Shown: positions 9,398 through 20,310, numbered from the stretch's first letter. The stretch: 64,000 nucleotides of DNA from Promicromonospora umidemergens (GCF_024171995.1 NZ_JAMTCT010000005.1:186001-250000); one strand, 5' to 3'. The notes: generated by a model not told the origin, from the sequence alone. Made by a program: numbers and translations.

Positions 9398-10180
9398 ATG
9401 CACACCGTGGGGGAGCTGCTTCGGCAGTGGCGGCAGCGCCGTCGGCTCAGCCAGCTCGATCTCGCGATCGCCGCCGATGTCTCTGCTCGGCACGTCAGTC
9501 TGGTCGAGACCGGCAAGTCCAGGCCGAGCGCCGACATGGTGCTCAGGCTCGCGGGCCAGCTCGACGTGCCGCTCCGGGACCGCAACCGGTTGCTGCTCGC
9601 CGCGGGCTTCGCTCCCCGGTACACCGAGCGGCCGCTCGACGGCGATGCGCTGGCGGCGGCTCGGGAGGCCGTCGGGCGGGTGCTCCGTGCGCACGAACCG
9701 TACCCGGCGCTCGTCTTCGACCGTCGGTGGAACATCCTGATGACCAACCGCGCCGTCGAGCCGTTCTTCGCGGGCGTCGCACCCGACCTGCTGCGCCCGC
9801 CGGTCAACCTGGTGCGGCTGGGGCTGGACCCGCGCGGCCTCGCCTCGTACGTCGTCAACCTGGCCGATGTGCGCGCGATGTTCCGGTCCCGGATCAGGCG
9901 CCAGCTCGCGGCAGTCCCTGACGCCGAGCTCACCACCCTCTATGAGGAGCTGCTGGCACCCGGCCCCGAGGACAAGACGGACGAGTCGATCGAGCCCGCG
10001 TCGGACGTCGTGATCCCCATGGTCATCCGGGTCGACGGCCGAGAGCTACGGCTGTTCTCGACGATCACCACGTTCGGCACCCCGATGGACATCACCTTGG
10101 CCGAGGTGGCCGTCGAGTCCTACTACCCGGCGGACGCGGAGAGCGCCGCCTACTTCACCCGGGCCGACGGCGACGCCTGA
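9398..10180 (+). CDS. XRE-family regulator with MmyB-like ligand domain
   Basis: 260 residues. Residues 5-60 form a Cro/C1 helix-turn-helix ([13 protein letters not shown], then [16 protein letters not shown]). The rest matches the MmyB-type C-terminal domain, including [16 protein letters not shown], thought to bind a fatty-acid-like ligand in this family. Such regulators typically sit divergent to one small enzyme gene that they repress, here the SnoaL protein. Its 3' end overlaps the convergent unknown gene by 31 bases. Confidence 0.9.
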   Translation: MHTVGELLRQWRQRRRLSQLDLAIAADVSARHVSLVETGKSRPSADMVLRLAGQLDVPLRDRNRLLLAAGFAPRYTERPLDGDALAAAREAVGRVLRAHEPYPALVFDRRWNILMTNRAVEPFFAGVAPDLLRPPVNLVRLGLDPRGLASYVVNLADVRAMFRSRIRRQLAAVPDAELTTLYEELLAPGPEDKTDESIEPASDVVIPMVIRVDGRELRLFSTITTFGTPMDITLAEVAVESYYPADAESAAYFTRADGDA

Positions 10181-10953
10181 CCGTGTGCGCGCCCGGTCGT
10201 GCCCGCATCTGGGTCTGCGGTCGCGACGACGTACGCCGCGCCCAGCCCATAGGCCCGAGCAGTGATCAGGCCGTCCTGGACGCGCACGGCAGCCTGGGCG
10301 TCGTCGCCGGCTTTGGACAGGCCGATGGCCGACGCCGCCAGCGCCCCGTCGTCGATGACGAGCCGGACGTGCTGCCACGGTCCCGCGCCGAAGACCCGGC
10401 GCAGGCTCCCGGCGACGTCGCTCACCCGGAGCCGCACAAGGTTCGAGGTCTCGGCAGGATCGGTCGTCACGACGACGACCGTGGTCTGCTCACCGGGCCG
10501 GACCGAACGGACCGCTTCCTCGGCGGCGCCCAGCCGGTGAGCGCCCAGCACCGTGATCAGCCCATCGGCGCCGAGATCGACAGCACCGCCCGCGATCTCG
10601 TCCACCAGCCCGCCGGGCGGGGTCCACGCGTCCCGCACCGGCTCGGAAGGCTCGACGTGGGGTAGGTAGGACGGCGCCCAGGTGTCGTTGAGATCAAGCC
10701 CGGCCAGATGCTCGCACGCGCGCACCCGGTCGAACGGGTCACCGAACCCCGGTGCCGTCTCGGCCAGCGAGGCCGAACCGCCCAGCATCGTCAGCACCAG
10801 CTCGGCCAGCCGTACCTGCCGGGCCGGGTCACCGTCCGGCCGGCGCTCGCGATCCGGCTTCCGATCCGGCTCGCAGGACTCCAGCCTCACCCACGTCATG
10901 GACGCCTGCCGGGCGCTCCTCAACGGCACGCCGGCCGGCGACACCGTCGCCAT
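10150..10953 (-). CDS. Hypothetical protein
   Basis: Up to 267 residues; no family recognised. The C-terminal half has alternating strand and helix segments (TTVVVVTTDPAE, HVRLVIDDGALAA), an alpha/beta pattern, and a conserved-looking repeat of Gly-Ala near the end. The start is uncertain: the first 55 bases overlap, on the other strand, the remnant of an ABC permease, so translation may begin at 10899 or further in. The 3' end overlaps the XRE gene. Codon usage with GC-rich third positions supports this strand over the competing plus-strand frame. Confidence 0.5.
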   Translation of the reverse strand: MATVSPAGVPLRSARQASMTWVRLESCEPDRKPDRERRPDGDPARQVRLAELVLTMLGGSASLAETAPGFGDPFDRVRACEHLAGLDLNDTWAPSYLPHVEPSEPVRDAWTPPGGLVDEIAGGAVDLGADGLITVLGAHRLGAAEEAVRSVRPGEQTTVVVVTTDPAETSNLVRLRVSDVAGSLRRVFGAGPWQHVRLVIDDGALAASAIGLSKAGDDAQAAVRVQDGLITARAYGLGAAYVVATADPDAGTTGRAHGQASPSARVK

Positions 10954-11029
10954 GACGCTCGTCTGGTGCGCTGCTCTCTTCGTCGTGTTCTGCCCGCTGG
11001 CGGTCCGGGCCTACGGCCGCCAGCAATGA
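10898..11029 (+). pseudogene. C-terminal remnant of ABC-2 type (DrrB-like) permease
   Basis: A 43-codon stretch ending in TGA encodes RALLNGTPAGDTV, a hydrophobic helix LVWCAALFVVFCPLAV and a basic tail RAYGRQQ. This is the usual last helix and tail of DrrB-like drug-export permeases. No upstream part of such a gene or ATPase is present, so it is a decayed 3' fragment. Confidence 0.6.
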
Positions 11030-11048
11030 CCTGGCTGCCCCGTGGGTG

Positions 11049-12200
11049 TCAGCCCAGGTGCCAGGCGGTCACCGCCGCGTCGACGGCGGTGCGGGCAGGC
11101 GTGCGGATCCCCGGCACGAGCTCGAAGGGCGCCTGGTCCGGCTTCGGTGCGCGGCGCCAGGTCCCGATCAGGCGTCCGTCCAGGAGCACCGCCGGGCGGA
11201 AGATCCCGTTGGTGAACGGGACGACCGTCCGCATGGCCTCGGCGTCGGCGATCAGGCCGCGATCCTGGTAGCCAAGGACCATCTCGTCGAACCCGGGCAC
11301 GAGCACGACGCCGCAGGGCTCCGTGAGCCACGAGCTGAGCCCGGCCGCGGAGCCGCCGCCGAGGCAGCGCGGATCGGGCTCCCGCCCGACGAGCATCGCC
11401 GTGCCGTCGACGATCACCTCGACAAGAGTGTCCGGTTCCGCCTCGCGCAGCGCGGACACCGCGGCCCGCACGGGCGTCTTGGGCAGGCCGAGCCACCAGG
11501 CGAGGTCGTCGACGGTCGCGGGCCCGCGGCTGGTGAAGTACGACCGTGCGATGCGGCGGAGGGCCGCCCCGGGTTGCTCGGTCGGTGCGTCCCCGGAGCC
11601 GGAGCGCGGCGTCGCGACCATCAGCTGTTGCGCTCCGGCGAACGGGCCCCAGTGCAGCACTCCGCGAAGCGCCAGGGAGACGATCAGGTGGTAGCCGCGC
11701 TGGCCCTCGACAGGCACGCCCGCCTGCTGCCACAGGTCGAGCATCGCTGCCCGGGTGATCCCGCTGACGTTGCCGGGCGCCGCGAGCGCCTCCCGGGTGA
11801 GCGCCTCCACGCGGTCCACGAGGGCGTCGTCCAATCCCTCGGCCTCGCGGGTGCGCCGGCCCTGCTGGGTCACGCGCTCGGCCGTCAGCGAGACGAGGGC
11901 GGCGAGGTCGCCCGGCGTGGTCGCGAACAGCGTGCCGCGCTGGGTCCATCCACGCACCAGGTCGCCGGCGTCGAACGCAGCCCGCACGTCCTCGACCGTG
12001 GTGCCCGGCCGGGACCGGATCGCTATCGCCCGCAGCACGGCGGGCAGGTCCTGGCCCTGGAGCGCGACCATCCGCCGGACGACGTCGACGGGTGCCGGCT
12101 CCGGGGAGCCCGTCCCGCCGTCGGGCCGCCACAGTCCTTGCGTGCGCAGGCGCAGCCGGCGTGCGACGTCGGAGGCGATCTCTGTGGTTCCGGAGGGCAT
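11049..12200 (-). CDS. Winged-helix DNA-binding protein, AlkZ/HTH_42 family
   Basis: 383 residues, ATG at 12200. It belongs to the HTH_42 (YcaQ/AlkZ) group of tandem winged-helix proteins, some of which are DNA glycosylases that unhook crosslinks or excise alkylated bases. Seen here: MVALQGQDLPAVLRAI near residue 45, matching the conserved Gln-rich motif of the family, a central RSYFTSRGPATVDDLAWWLGL winged-helix segment, and LVPGFDEMVLGYQDR typical of the C-terminal part. Glycosylase activity is possible but not established for most actinobacterial members. Confidence 0.8.
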   Translation of the reverse strand: MPSGTTEIASDVARRLRLRTQGLWRPDGGTGSPEPAPVDVVRRMVALQGQDLPAVLRAIAIRSRPGTTVEDVRAAFDAGDLVRGWTQRGTLFATTPGDLAALVSLTAERVTQQGRRTREAEGLDDALVDRVEALTREALAAPGNVSGITRAAMLDLWQQAGVPVEGQRGYHLIVSLALRGVLHWGPFAGAQQLMVATPRSGSGDAPTEQPGAALRRIARSYFTSRGPATVDDLAWWLGLPKTPVRAAVSALREAEPDTLVEVIVDGTAMLVGREPDPRCLGGGSAAGLSSWLTEPCGVVLVPGFDEMVLGYQDRGLIADAEAMRTVVPFTNGIFRPAVLLDGRLIGTWRRAPKPDQAPFELVPGIRTPARTAVDAAVTAWHLG

Positions 12201-12271
12201 GCGGGAAGGCTACGTCGCGCCTCTGACACGCCGCTCCACGCGCCTACCGCCGGCTCGGCCGGTGAGCGAAG

Positions 12272-12312
12272 CCGTTGCGTGCGGCGCCGGCGGCCGGAGC
12301 CGCACGCAACGG
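12272..12312 (-). terminator. Perfect 14-bp stem-loop terminator
   Basis: Arms CCGTTGCGTGCGGC (12272-12285) and its exact complement (12299-12312) with a 13-base loop, nine bases downstream of the isomerase-like gene stop. It isolates this gene from the winged-helix gene that follows on the same strand. Confidence 0.75.
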
Positions 12313-12320
12313 TCACGGGC

Positions 12321-13226
12321 CTACTTCAACGACGTGAAGCGCAGGCTCCGGAGATAGTCGTACGACACGTTCGCGGTCCGCACCGGGTGCGGCTGCTCGT
12401 CGCGCTCGACGATGAAGCTGTGCGCGCCCGGGTGCCGCAGGTGCGAGAGGATCTCCGGGAAGTCGACCGTGCCGTCGCCGAGATCGGTCTCGATGCCTTC
12501 GGTCGGCGTGCCGTCCTTCAGGTGCAGGAGCGGGAACCGCTCCTCGTGGGCGTCCAGGTACGGGCCCGGGTCCACGCGTGCCCGGAGGATCCAGTAGAGG
12601 TCCAGCTCGAACCAGACGAGCTGTGGGTCTGCGCGGGCGAGCCAGACGTCGAACAGCCGCTCGCCGGTGACCGGGTCGTCGTGGAACTCGTTGTCATGAA
12701 GGTGCGCGTACCAGCGCAGGCCGTAGCTCTGCGCCGCCTCGCCCCACTGATTCATCTCGTCGGCCATCCGGCGGTAGCCGTCGGCGGTCTGCTCGCCGTC
12801 CATGTAGGACACCCCGACGTACTTCTGCCCCAGCGTCGCTGCCCGCTCGAGGGTCACCTCGGCCTGGCCGCCGCGGAAGTCGCTCGGGTTGTGGTGGCTG
12901 CCGATGACGCGGAGCCCGTTGTCGTCCGCGATCGCCCGGAACTGGGCCGGGGTGCGGTTGCCGTAGTCGTACGCCGGCTCGATCTCCGAGTAGCCCGCGT
13001 CGGCGAGCATCGCGAGGGTGCCCTCGGGGTCCTCGGCCAGCATCGTCCGCACCGTGTACAGCCCGAACCCGATCTTGCCGGGAGGTACCGGACGTGCCCC
13101 ACGCGTGCTCGGTTCTGCTGCCGCTGCGGTGGTGGCGCCGGACGTCACGGCGAGCGCGGCTGCTCCGGCGGCCTGGAGCAGACGGCGGCGACTCAACTTC
13201 TGGAGATCATTGGTCATCTTTGACAT
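12321..13226 (-). CDS. Secreted sugar phosphate isomerase/epimerase-like TIM barrel (Tat)
   Basis: 301 residues. A twin-arginine signal is present at the N terminus (SRRRLLQAAGAAALA) followed by an Ala-rich cleavage region. The mature part is an AP-endonuclease-family-2 TIM barrel (IolE-like): IGFGLYTVR strand, GYSEIEPAY, VIGSHHNP, LRWYAHLHDNEF, LVWFELDLYW and LHLKDG, which supply His, Glu and Asp ligands for a divalent metal. Extracytoplasmic members of this group are common in actinobacteria and Planctomycetes and act on unknown sugars. It lies just downstream of tRNA-Arg on the same strand but probably has its own promoter. Confidence 0.85.
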   Translation of the reverse strand: MSKMTNDLQKLSRRRLLQAAGAAALAVTSGATTAAAAEPSTRGARPVPPGKIGFGLYTVRTMLAEDPEGTLAMLADAGYSEIEPAYDYGNRTPAQFRAIADDNGLRVIGSHHNPSDFRGGQAEVTLERAATLGQKYVGVSYMDGEQTADGYRRMADEMNQWGEAAQSYGLRWYAHLHDNEFHDDPVTGERLFDVWLARADPQLVWFELDLYWILRARVDPGPYLDAHEERFPLLHLKDGTPTEGIETDLGDGTVDFPEILSHLRHPGAHSFIVERDEQPHPVRTANVSYDYLRSLRFTSLK

Positions 13227-13359
13227 CCCAATCGTCGAAAGTCGTGAGCGACGACCATATGCACGGTGCAGGGGAAGTACAAGGGGCCTGGGCGTGCGTC
13301 GACCAGGGCGCGCGGCCAGAGGCGCATGCCAGGCGGTGTGGGTCCAGCGTCCGACGGAG

Positions 13360-13432
<73 letters not shown>

Positions 13433-13574
13433 GCGGGCCTATGGTATCCGTCCTCGAGACGGACCGGATCTGGTCCATGTCACACGGTCTGTCACCACAA
13501 CAAACCCTGCCATTCCGCACACCGACTACTCTTCACGGGTTGGCAGAACGATCTTGACCTATCAGGATGAAGCC
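13433..13574. other. Intergenic region between tRNA-Arg and GTPase gene
   Basis: Divergent spacer that should hold the tRNA promoter on the minus strand and the promoter of the GTPase operon on the plus strand. It is more AT-rich than its surroundings, but no convincing -35/-10 pair could be fixed. Confidence 0.4.
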
Positions 13575-15254
13575 GTGACTCCAGGAACACGCTCCGCTGT
13601 GCTCGGCCGTCGGGGTGGTGTGGACCCGAACGTTGCGGAGCAGCTCGGCTTCACGGTGCACGACGTCGTACGCGATCTGCGTCGCGACGTCGCCGCCGCG
13701 ACCCTGCCCCTTCCCATCGACAGCGCCGAAGAGGCCGAAGCCTCCCGCAAACGACTCTTGGCGCAGCTCGACGAACACCTGCTGCCGCGCCTCGCCGAGC
13801 TGTCCAGCCCCGCCGTCGTCGTGCTGGCGGGCTCCACAGGAGCCGGCAAGTCCACCCTGTTCAACAGCCTGCTCCGCGAGGAGGTCTCCGACGCCGGGGT
13901 GCTGCGGCCGACCACCCGCGAGCCGGTGGTGGGCGTGCACCCGCGTGACGTCGACACGCTCACGCCCGGCCCCGTCACCGAGCTGGCCCGGCTCGTCAAG
14001 CACGAGGGCGTGCCGCGCGGCACCGCGCTGATGGACGCGCCCGACCTCGACTCGTTCCTGTCCGAGAACCGCTCCACCGCCCACCAGCTGCTCGAAGCCG
14101 CCGACCTCTGGCTGTTCGTCACCACCGCCGCCCGCTACGGCGACGCTCTGCCCTGGCAGGCGCTGGACCGCGCCAAGGAGCGCGGCGCGAGCGTCGCGAT
14201 GGTGCTCAACCGGGTGCCGAAGGACGACCTGAGGACGGTCCGCAAGGACCTCAACTCGCGGATGAAAGAGCGGGGGATGAAGGACGTCCCGCTGTTCATC
14301 GTGCTCGACGTCGGACCGCACGAAGGCCTGCTCGAGCCGAAGCTGGTGGAACCCATCCAGCGCTGGCTCGGCCTGATGGCCGGGCCCGAACGGTCGCGCA
14401 CGATCATCCTGCGCACGCTCAAGGGCGCGCTCGGTGCGCTCCCCGACTGGGTGATGGGACTGGTCGCCGCGGTGGAGGAGCAGGGCACCACGGCCTTCGA
14501 CCTGCGCAACGTCGTGGACTCGGTCGTCCCGGACGAGCAGCTGGCCGCACGCACCGCCGTGCTGTCCGGTGCGGCGGGCGAGGGCACGGTCGCCGCGCGG
14601 TTCGCCGAGCTGGCCGGCACCAAGCACATCTCCCGGGTCACGGTCCGCGACGGCATCGCACGGACGACCAAGCGCGCGGGCAGGAACCGGGAGGCGGCGC
14701 TCGTCAGCCTGCGTGAGGAGGTCGAGGCAACAGCCGCCCGCGCCTTCGTCGCGGCAGGCGTCCGCACCGAGGAGAGCCTGCGGTCCGTCCTCGCCGGGCC
14801 CGGCGCGCCACCCGCCGGAGAGACGATCCTGCCGGACGGCGGCGCCCGCGCCAAGGAGCGTCGCGCCTGGGGAGAGTCGCAAGCCACCGAGTGGTCCCGG
14901 CTGGCCGGCGACCTCGTCGCACGCATGGACGGGGCGGCCACCGAGAACACCGAGCCCGATGCACCGGCCCGGGCCGCGGGCGCTCGCAAGGCGTTCGGCG
15001 ACACCGGCCTCGCGACCCTCCTGCTGGCCACAGCGCTCGGGAACGACGACTCCGCACGGCTCGTCGACCGGCTGCTCGGCGAGACCGCGAGCGAAGCCAT
15101 CGAGGAGCTGCAGGGCGAACTTGCCGACAAGGTAGCGCTAGCGGTTGCGGAAGAGGCCCGTTCTGTCCAGAGTGCCCTTGACGTCCCCGCCTTAGCCGAC
15201 GACGCGGCCGCTCCGCTCCGCGTGCGGCTGGCCGAGCTCAGGAGGCTGACATGA
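13575..15254 (+). CDS. Dynamin-like GTPase A, copy 1
   Basis: About 559 residues from GTG 13575 (AGGATGA just before it); a TTG at 13554 is an in-frame alternative. GTPase motifs: P-loop GSTGAGKST near residue 86, switch threonines in LRPTT, G3 DAPD near 154, and a non-standard G4 region LNRVPKD instead of NKxD. The segment ADLWLFVTTAARYGDALPW is shared almost word for word with copy 2 at 21375. The C-terminal part is helical with only a short hydrophobic stretch (GLATLLLATALG). It overlaps the next GTPase gene by ATGA. The architecture resembles paired bacterial dynamin-like proteins such as DynA/DynB or IniA/IniC; membrane remodelling is inferred. Confidence 0.85.
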   Translation: MTPGTRSAVLGRRGGVDPNVAEQLGFTVHDVVRDLRRDVAAATLPLPIDSAEEAEASRKRLLAQLDEHLLPRLAELSSPAVVVLAGSTGAGKSTLFNSLLREEVSDAGVLRPTTREPVVGVHPRDVDTLTPGPVTELARLVKHEGVPRGTALMDAPDLDSFLSENRSTAHQLLEAADLWLFVTTAARYGDALPWQALDRAKERGASVAMVLNRVPKDDLRTVRKDLNSRMKERGMKDVPLFIVLDVGPHEGLLEPKLVEPIQRWLGLMAGPERSRTIILRTLKGALGALPDWVMGLVAAVEEQGTTAFDLRNVVDSVVPDEQLAARTAVLSGAAGEGTVAARFAELAGTKHISRVTVRDGIARTTKRAGRNREAALVSLREEVEATAARAFVAAGVRTEESLRSVLAGPGAPPAGETILPDGGARAKERRAWGESQATEWSRLAGDLVARMDGAATENTEPDAPARAAGARKAFGDTGLATLLLATALGNDDSARLVDRLLGETASEAIEELQGELADKVALAVAEEARSVQSALDVPALADDAAAPLRVRLAELRRLT

Positions 15255-16831
15255 CGAGCCATGACGCGACACTGAGCGCACGGACCGAGGACCTCGGACG
15301 AGCGCTGCAGATCGCGGGAGCACGCCTCGACGACGCCGTCTTCGGCAAGGTCGCCAGCTCCGTCGCGGGCGTGCGTGAACGGCTCGCGCTCGGCGTCGAC
15401 CACACGGTCGTGGCGCTCGCAGGCGGCACCGGGTCGGGCAAGTCGAGCATGTTCAACAAGATCTCCCGCCTCACGTTCGCGGACGTCGGGGTGAAGCGCC
15501 CCACCACCGCCAAGGTCACCGCCTGCTCGTGGAGCGACGACGCCGCGACGCTGCTGGACTGGCTCAGCGTGGAGCGCGAGCGCCGCATCACGCGGTCCAG
15601 CGAGCTCGACGCGGCCGACGAGGCGAGCCTCTCCGGGCTGGTGCTGCTGGACCTGCCCGACCACGACTCCGTCGCTCCGGGGCACCGGGAGGTGGTGGAC
15701 AAGGTGCTGCCGCTGGTCGACCTGCTCGTGTGGGTGGTGGACCCGCAGAAGTACGCCGACGACGCCCTGCACACGGGCTACCTGCGCGACTCGTCGGGCA
15801 TGCAGGCGTCGACGGTCGTGGTGCTCAACCAGATCGACACGGTCCCGGTGGGGCAGCGGGACAACCTGGTCAACGACGTCAAGCGCCTGCTGCGCGACGA
15901 CGGGCTGGAGAACGTCCCGGTGGTCGCGGCGTCGACCAAGACGGATATCGGCATCGCCGACCTGCGCGGGCTCCTGGAGCAGACGGTGGCGCGCCGGTCG
16001 GTCTCGGCGGGGCGGGCGGCGGGCGAGCTCGACGCCGCGGCGACCCTCCTGCTGAGCCAGACGCCGGCCGAGGTGCCATGGCACATCGACACGGTGCTCG
16101 AGCGTGAGGTGGACGCGCTGGCGCGTGCGGCGGGGCTGGAGTCGGTCGCCGCGCAGGTCGGCGCGGCAGTGCGCAACGGGTACGGCTCGCCGGAGTTCCG
16201 CAGCCCGGACCCGGACTCGATAGCCCTGTCCCGGTCACGCTGGCTCACCGGCTCGGGGGAGTCGCTCAAGCACGGCTGGCAGCGGTCGCTCGCCGCGAGC
16301 GTCGCGAGCGCCCAGGAGGTCGCGACGGCGGTGGTGAAGGCGCTGCAGGGCGTCACCCTCGACACCAGGGGTCCGACGACGCAGCGCCTCACCCGCCGGC
16401 TCGCGCTCGGGGCGGTGCTGGTCGCCGTGCTGCTCGGGACGGCCACCGTGCTGGCGTCGATGGGGGTGCTGCCCGCAGGGGAGACCTGGACCACGGTGCT
16501 CGGTGTGCTCGCCGTCGCGGCGGCCGTGACCGCGCTCGTGGTGTTCCTCGTGGCGATGCAGATGCGGCGCGCCCTGGCCTCGCGGCGGGCGCAGGGCGTC
16601 GTCGCGTCGGGCAGAGCGGCGCTCGAACGTGTGCTGCAGCAGACCCTCGGTGCGCCCACCCAGCGGCTGCTCGACGAGCACCGCGCGGTGCGTGAGCTCG
16701 CACAGAGTGCGCGGGACGACGGACCCGCCGCACCGCTCCGCCTGGAAGAGAACGCGACCACAGGCGGCTCGATCGGGGCTTCGTCCCCAGGTTCTGTCCG
16801 GTTCACCGACCTGGGCACCGTTCGCGCCTGA
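15251..16831 (+). CDS. Membrane-anchored GTPase B, copy 1 (YfjP-like)
   Basis: 526 residues. P-loop GGTGSGKSS (58-66), switch RPTT, G3 DLPDHD (134-139), G4 NQID (193-196), and WVVDPQKYAD (161-170), the last shared exactly with copy 2. Two transmembrane helices follow near residues 385-435, then a short cytoplasmic tail with a coiled-coil look. The start overlaps the stop of GTPase A by ATGA, so the two are made together and probably form a heteromeric membrane-associated pair. The single-strand binding protein gene follows after 53 bases. Confidence 0.87.
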   Translation: MTSHDATLSARTEDLGRALQIAGARLDDAVFGKVASSVAGVRERLALGVDHTVVALAGGTGSGKSSMFNKISRLTFADVGVKRPTTAKVTACSWSDDAATLLDWLSVERERRITRSSELDAADEASLSGLVLLDLPDHDSVAPGHREVVDKVLPLVDLLVWVVDPQKYADDALHTGYLRDSSGMQASTVVVLNQIDTVPVGQRDNLVNDVKRLLRDDGLENVPVVAASTKTDIGIADLRGLLEQTVARRSVSAGRAAGELDAAATLLLSQTPAEVPWHIDTVLEREVDALARAAGLESVAAQVGAAVRNGYGSPEFRSPDPDSIALSRSRWLTGSGESLKHGWQRSLAASVASAQEVATAVVKALQGVTLDTRGPTTQRLTRRLALGAVLVAVLLGTATVLASMGVLPAGETWTTVLGVLAVAAAVTALVVFLVAMQMRRALASRRAQGVVASGRAALERVLQQTLGAPTQRLLDEHRAVRELAQSARDDGPAAPLRLEENATTGGSIGASSPGSVRFTDLGTVRA

Positions 16832-16884
16832 TGCTGGGTGCGGACCGGCCGCTGGGGCCGGTCCGTGAACCCAGGAGGACTGAA

Positions 16885-17418
16885 ATGAACGACGTCACGG
16901 TGACCGTGTCGGGCTTCGCGGGCAACACCCCCGCGCTGCACGTCTCGAAGGACGCGGCCAAGGACCTGGAGTGGACCACGTTCCGCGTGGCCAGCACCAG
17001 GCGCTACCTGAACGAGAACGGCGACTGGACCGACGGCGCCACGCTGTGGTTCACGGTCAAGGCCTGGCGCACCGCCGCGCTGAACGTGATCAGGTCGGTG
17101 CGCAAGGGCGTCCCGGTGGTGGTGACGGGCCGCCTCGAGGTCGACGAGTGGACGGGCCCCGACGGCGCGCAGCGGACCGGGCTGGTGATCAACGCGACGG
17201 CGGTCGGCGTCGACGCCACCCGTGGCCAGGTGGAGTTCTCGCGGCTGGTGCACCACGACACGGTGCCCGACGGCGCTCCGGGCGCCTCGGGCGGTGGCGG
17301 CGGGCTGGCCTTGGCGCAGCCGGGCAGTGCCGACCCGTACGAGATCGACGCTCCGCGTGACGAGAGCGACCACGGTGCGGAGGCAGGTGTCCGGACCCCC
17401 GAGCTGGTGAACGCGTAG
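16885..17418 (+). CDS. ssb: Single-stranded DNA-binding protein
   Basis: 177 residues from ATG 16885, preceded by AGGAGG. The N-terminal OB fold of bacterial SSB is seen in MNDVTVTVSGFAG, WTTFRVAST and WFTVKAWRTAALNV, with GLVINATAVGVD closing it near residue 110. The acidic C terminus of canonical SSB (DDDIPF-like) is missing; the tail ends ...TPELVNA. This suggests the second, non-essential actinobacterial SSB type rather than the replication SSB in the rpsF operon. It lies between the GTPase pair and ettA. Confidence 0.87.
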   Translation: MNDVTVTVSGFAGNTPALHVSKDAAKDLEWTTFRVASTRRYLNENGDWTDGATLWFTVKAWRTAALNVIRSVRKGVPVVVTGRLEVDEWTGPDGAQRTGLVINATAVGVDATRGQVEFSRLVHHDTVPDGAPGASGGGGGLALAQPGSADPYEIDAPRDESDHGAEAGVRTPELVNA

Positions 17419-17541
17419 GCTTGGGCCAGTCGTGCTCCGCGGTCCGCGGGTGCTGGGGAATCCCTGCGCGGACACCCTGGCACCCGCGCCGTGTGAGCGC
17501 CCCCATCCGAAGTACCTACTGTGAACGGTGGAACACAGGCA

Positions 17542-19224
<1,683 letters not shown>

Positions 19225-19242
19225 CCTCGCGACCGCCCATGG

Positions 19243-19289
19243 AAGAGGGCTGTGACCGGCGTTCCAAACGCCGACCACAGCCCTCTTTT
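19243..19289 (+). terminator. Rho-independent terminator of ettA
   Basis: Perfect 12-base arms AAGAGGGCTGTG and complement, with a second small stem (GGCGT/ACGCC) inside the loop and TTTT at the end. It starts 18 bases after the ettA stop. Confidence 0.85.
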
Positions 19290-19356
19290 GTCGCGAAGGC
19301 CTACGACGAAAAAGGTCATCCTTGCCGCATCAGGACATGTTCGACAAGATGCCGCA

Positions 19357-20310
19357 GTGAGCCCTGCCCTACGACCCGGGTGGCGTGACCTTCCGCCCCC
19401 GCTGCGCGCCCGCATCACCAGCCTGCTCGGAGCCAGCGTGCTCGCCGCCGGACAGCCGGGCGACTCCGGGGTGCTCCCTGGCGCGCTGTTCCAGGTGCAG
19501 ACGTCGAGGGGCAACGCGTTCATCAAAGCGCTCGGCACGGAGCAGCCCGGCCCGCTGAAGTCGCTCCGGCAGGAGATCACGCTCTCGCCGCTGCTGCCGG
19601 CCGCCGTGCCTCACCCGGAGCTGCTGTGGTCGATCGACGAGGTCCTGCCGAACCTCGGCACCTGGGTGGCGGTCGGCTACTCGATGCGCGACGAGGTGCG
19701 GCCGATCGACCTCACCTGGCCAGAGGACGACGTCGCCACGCTGGTCCAGGTGGTGCGGGCGATCGGGGAGGTCGAGGCGCCCGACGACCCGATGTTCGTC
19801 CCCGAGGAGAGCGCGTTTCCCTCGAACTCGTGGGCGATCCTCGCCGAGAAGCGGCCCGCAGGGCTCGCGCAGCACTCGCCGTGGCTGGCCGGCCGGCTGG
19901 AAGGCCTCGCGGAGATCGCGGCGCACGCCCCGGAGGCGATAGCCGGCAAGAGCCTGCAGCACGGGACGCTGCGGGTGCAGAACGTCCTGCTGCCCGCGGT
20001 GCCGGGCGAGAGGCCGCTGATCACCGACTGGGTCCGGGGCAGCGTCGGTGCTCCGTACCTCGACCTGGTCTCGATGCTGATGCACGTGCGGACCAACGGC
20101 GGCCCGCCGCCCGAGGCCACGCTGCGCAGGTACGGGCTGCCGGCCGGGACGGAACCGGACGCCGTGACCTGCTGGATAGCGGTGCTCGCGGGGCACTACG
20201 TGAAAGCCTCGATGGACCCGCCGTCCTTCGACCTGCCCGAGCTGCGCTCGTACCAGCACCGGCTGGCCCGGACCGCGGTGTCCTGGCTGCAGACCCGGCT
20301 GGGTTTCTGA
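19357..20310 (+). CDS. APH-fold pseudokinase, first of tandem pair
   Basis: 317 residues from GTG 19357, chosen because the product then aligns at its start with the next gene (PALRPGWRDLPP versus AVRRPAWSDLPP). The C-terminal lobe carries the aminoglycoside-phosphotransferase pattern, but the catalytic HGD is HGT (202-204). The following Asn (N209) and the metal-binding Asp in ITDW (D224) are kept. Loss of the base aspartate predicts weak or no phosphotransfer. Such kinase folds can act as ligand or partner sensors. It starts 68 bases after the ettA terminator and 65 bases before its paralogue. Confidence 0.75.
   Translation: MSPALRPGWRDLPPPLRARITSLLGASVLAAGQPGDSGVLPGALFQVQTSRGNAFIKALGTEQPGPLKSLRQEITLSPLLPAAVPHPELLWSIDEVLPNLGTWVAVGYSMRDEVRPIDLTWPEDDVATLVQVVRAIGEVEAPDDPMFVPEESAFPSNSWAILAEKRPAGLAQHSPWLAGRLEGLAEIAAHAPEAIAGKSLQHGTLRVQNVLLPAVPGERPLITDWVRGSVGAPYLDLVSMLMHVRTNGGPPPEATLRRYGLPAGTEPDAVTCWIAVLAGHYVKASMDPPSFDLPELRSYQHRLARTAVSWLQTRLGF

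Noticed and set aside
7171-9936. A 921-codon continuous frame starting far upstream of the DNA ligase
   Set aside because: The ligase domains start at 8793; upstream the frame runs antisense through SnoaL, the hairpin and the XRE gene without homology.
10183-10665. Alternative plus-strand gene opposite the hypothetical at 10150-10953
   Set aside because: Lower quality composition (His/Arg/Asp-rich) and no start signal; the minus-strand frame looks more protein-like, though neither is certain.
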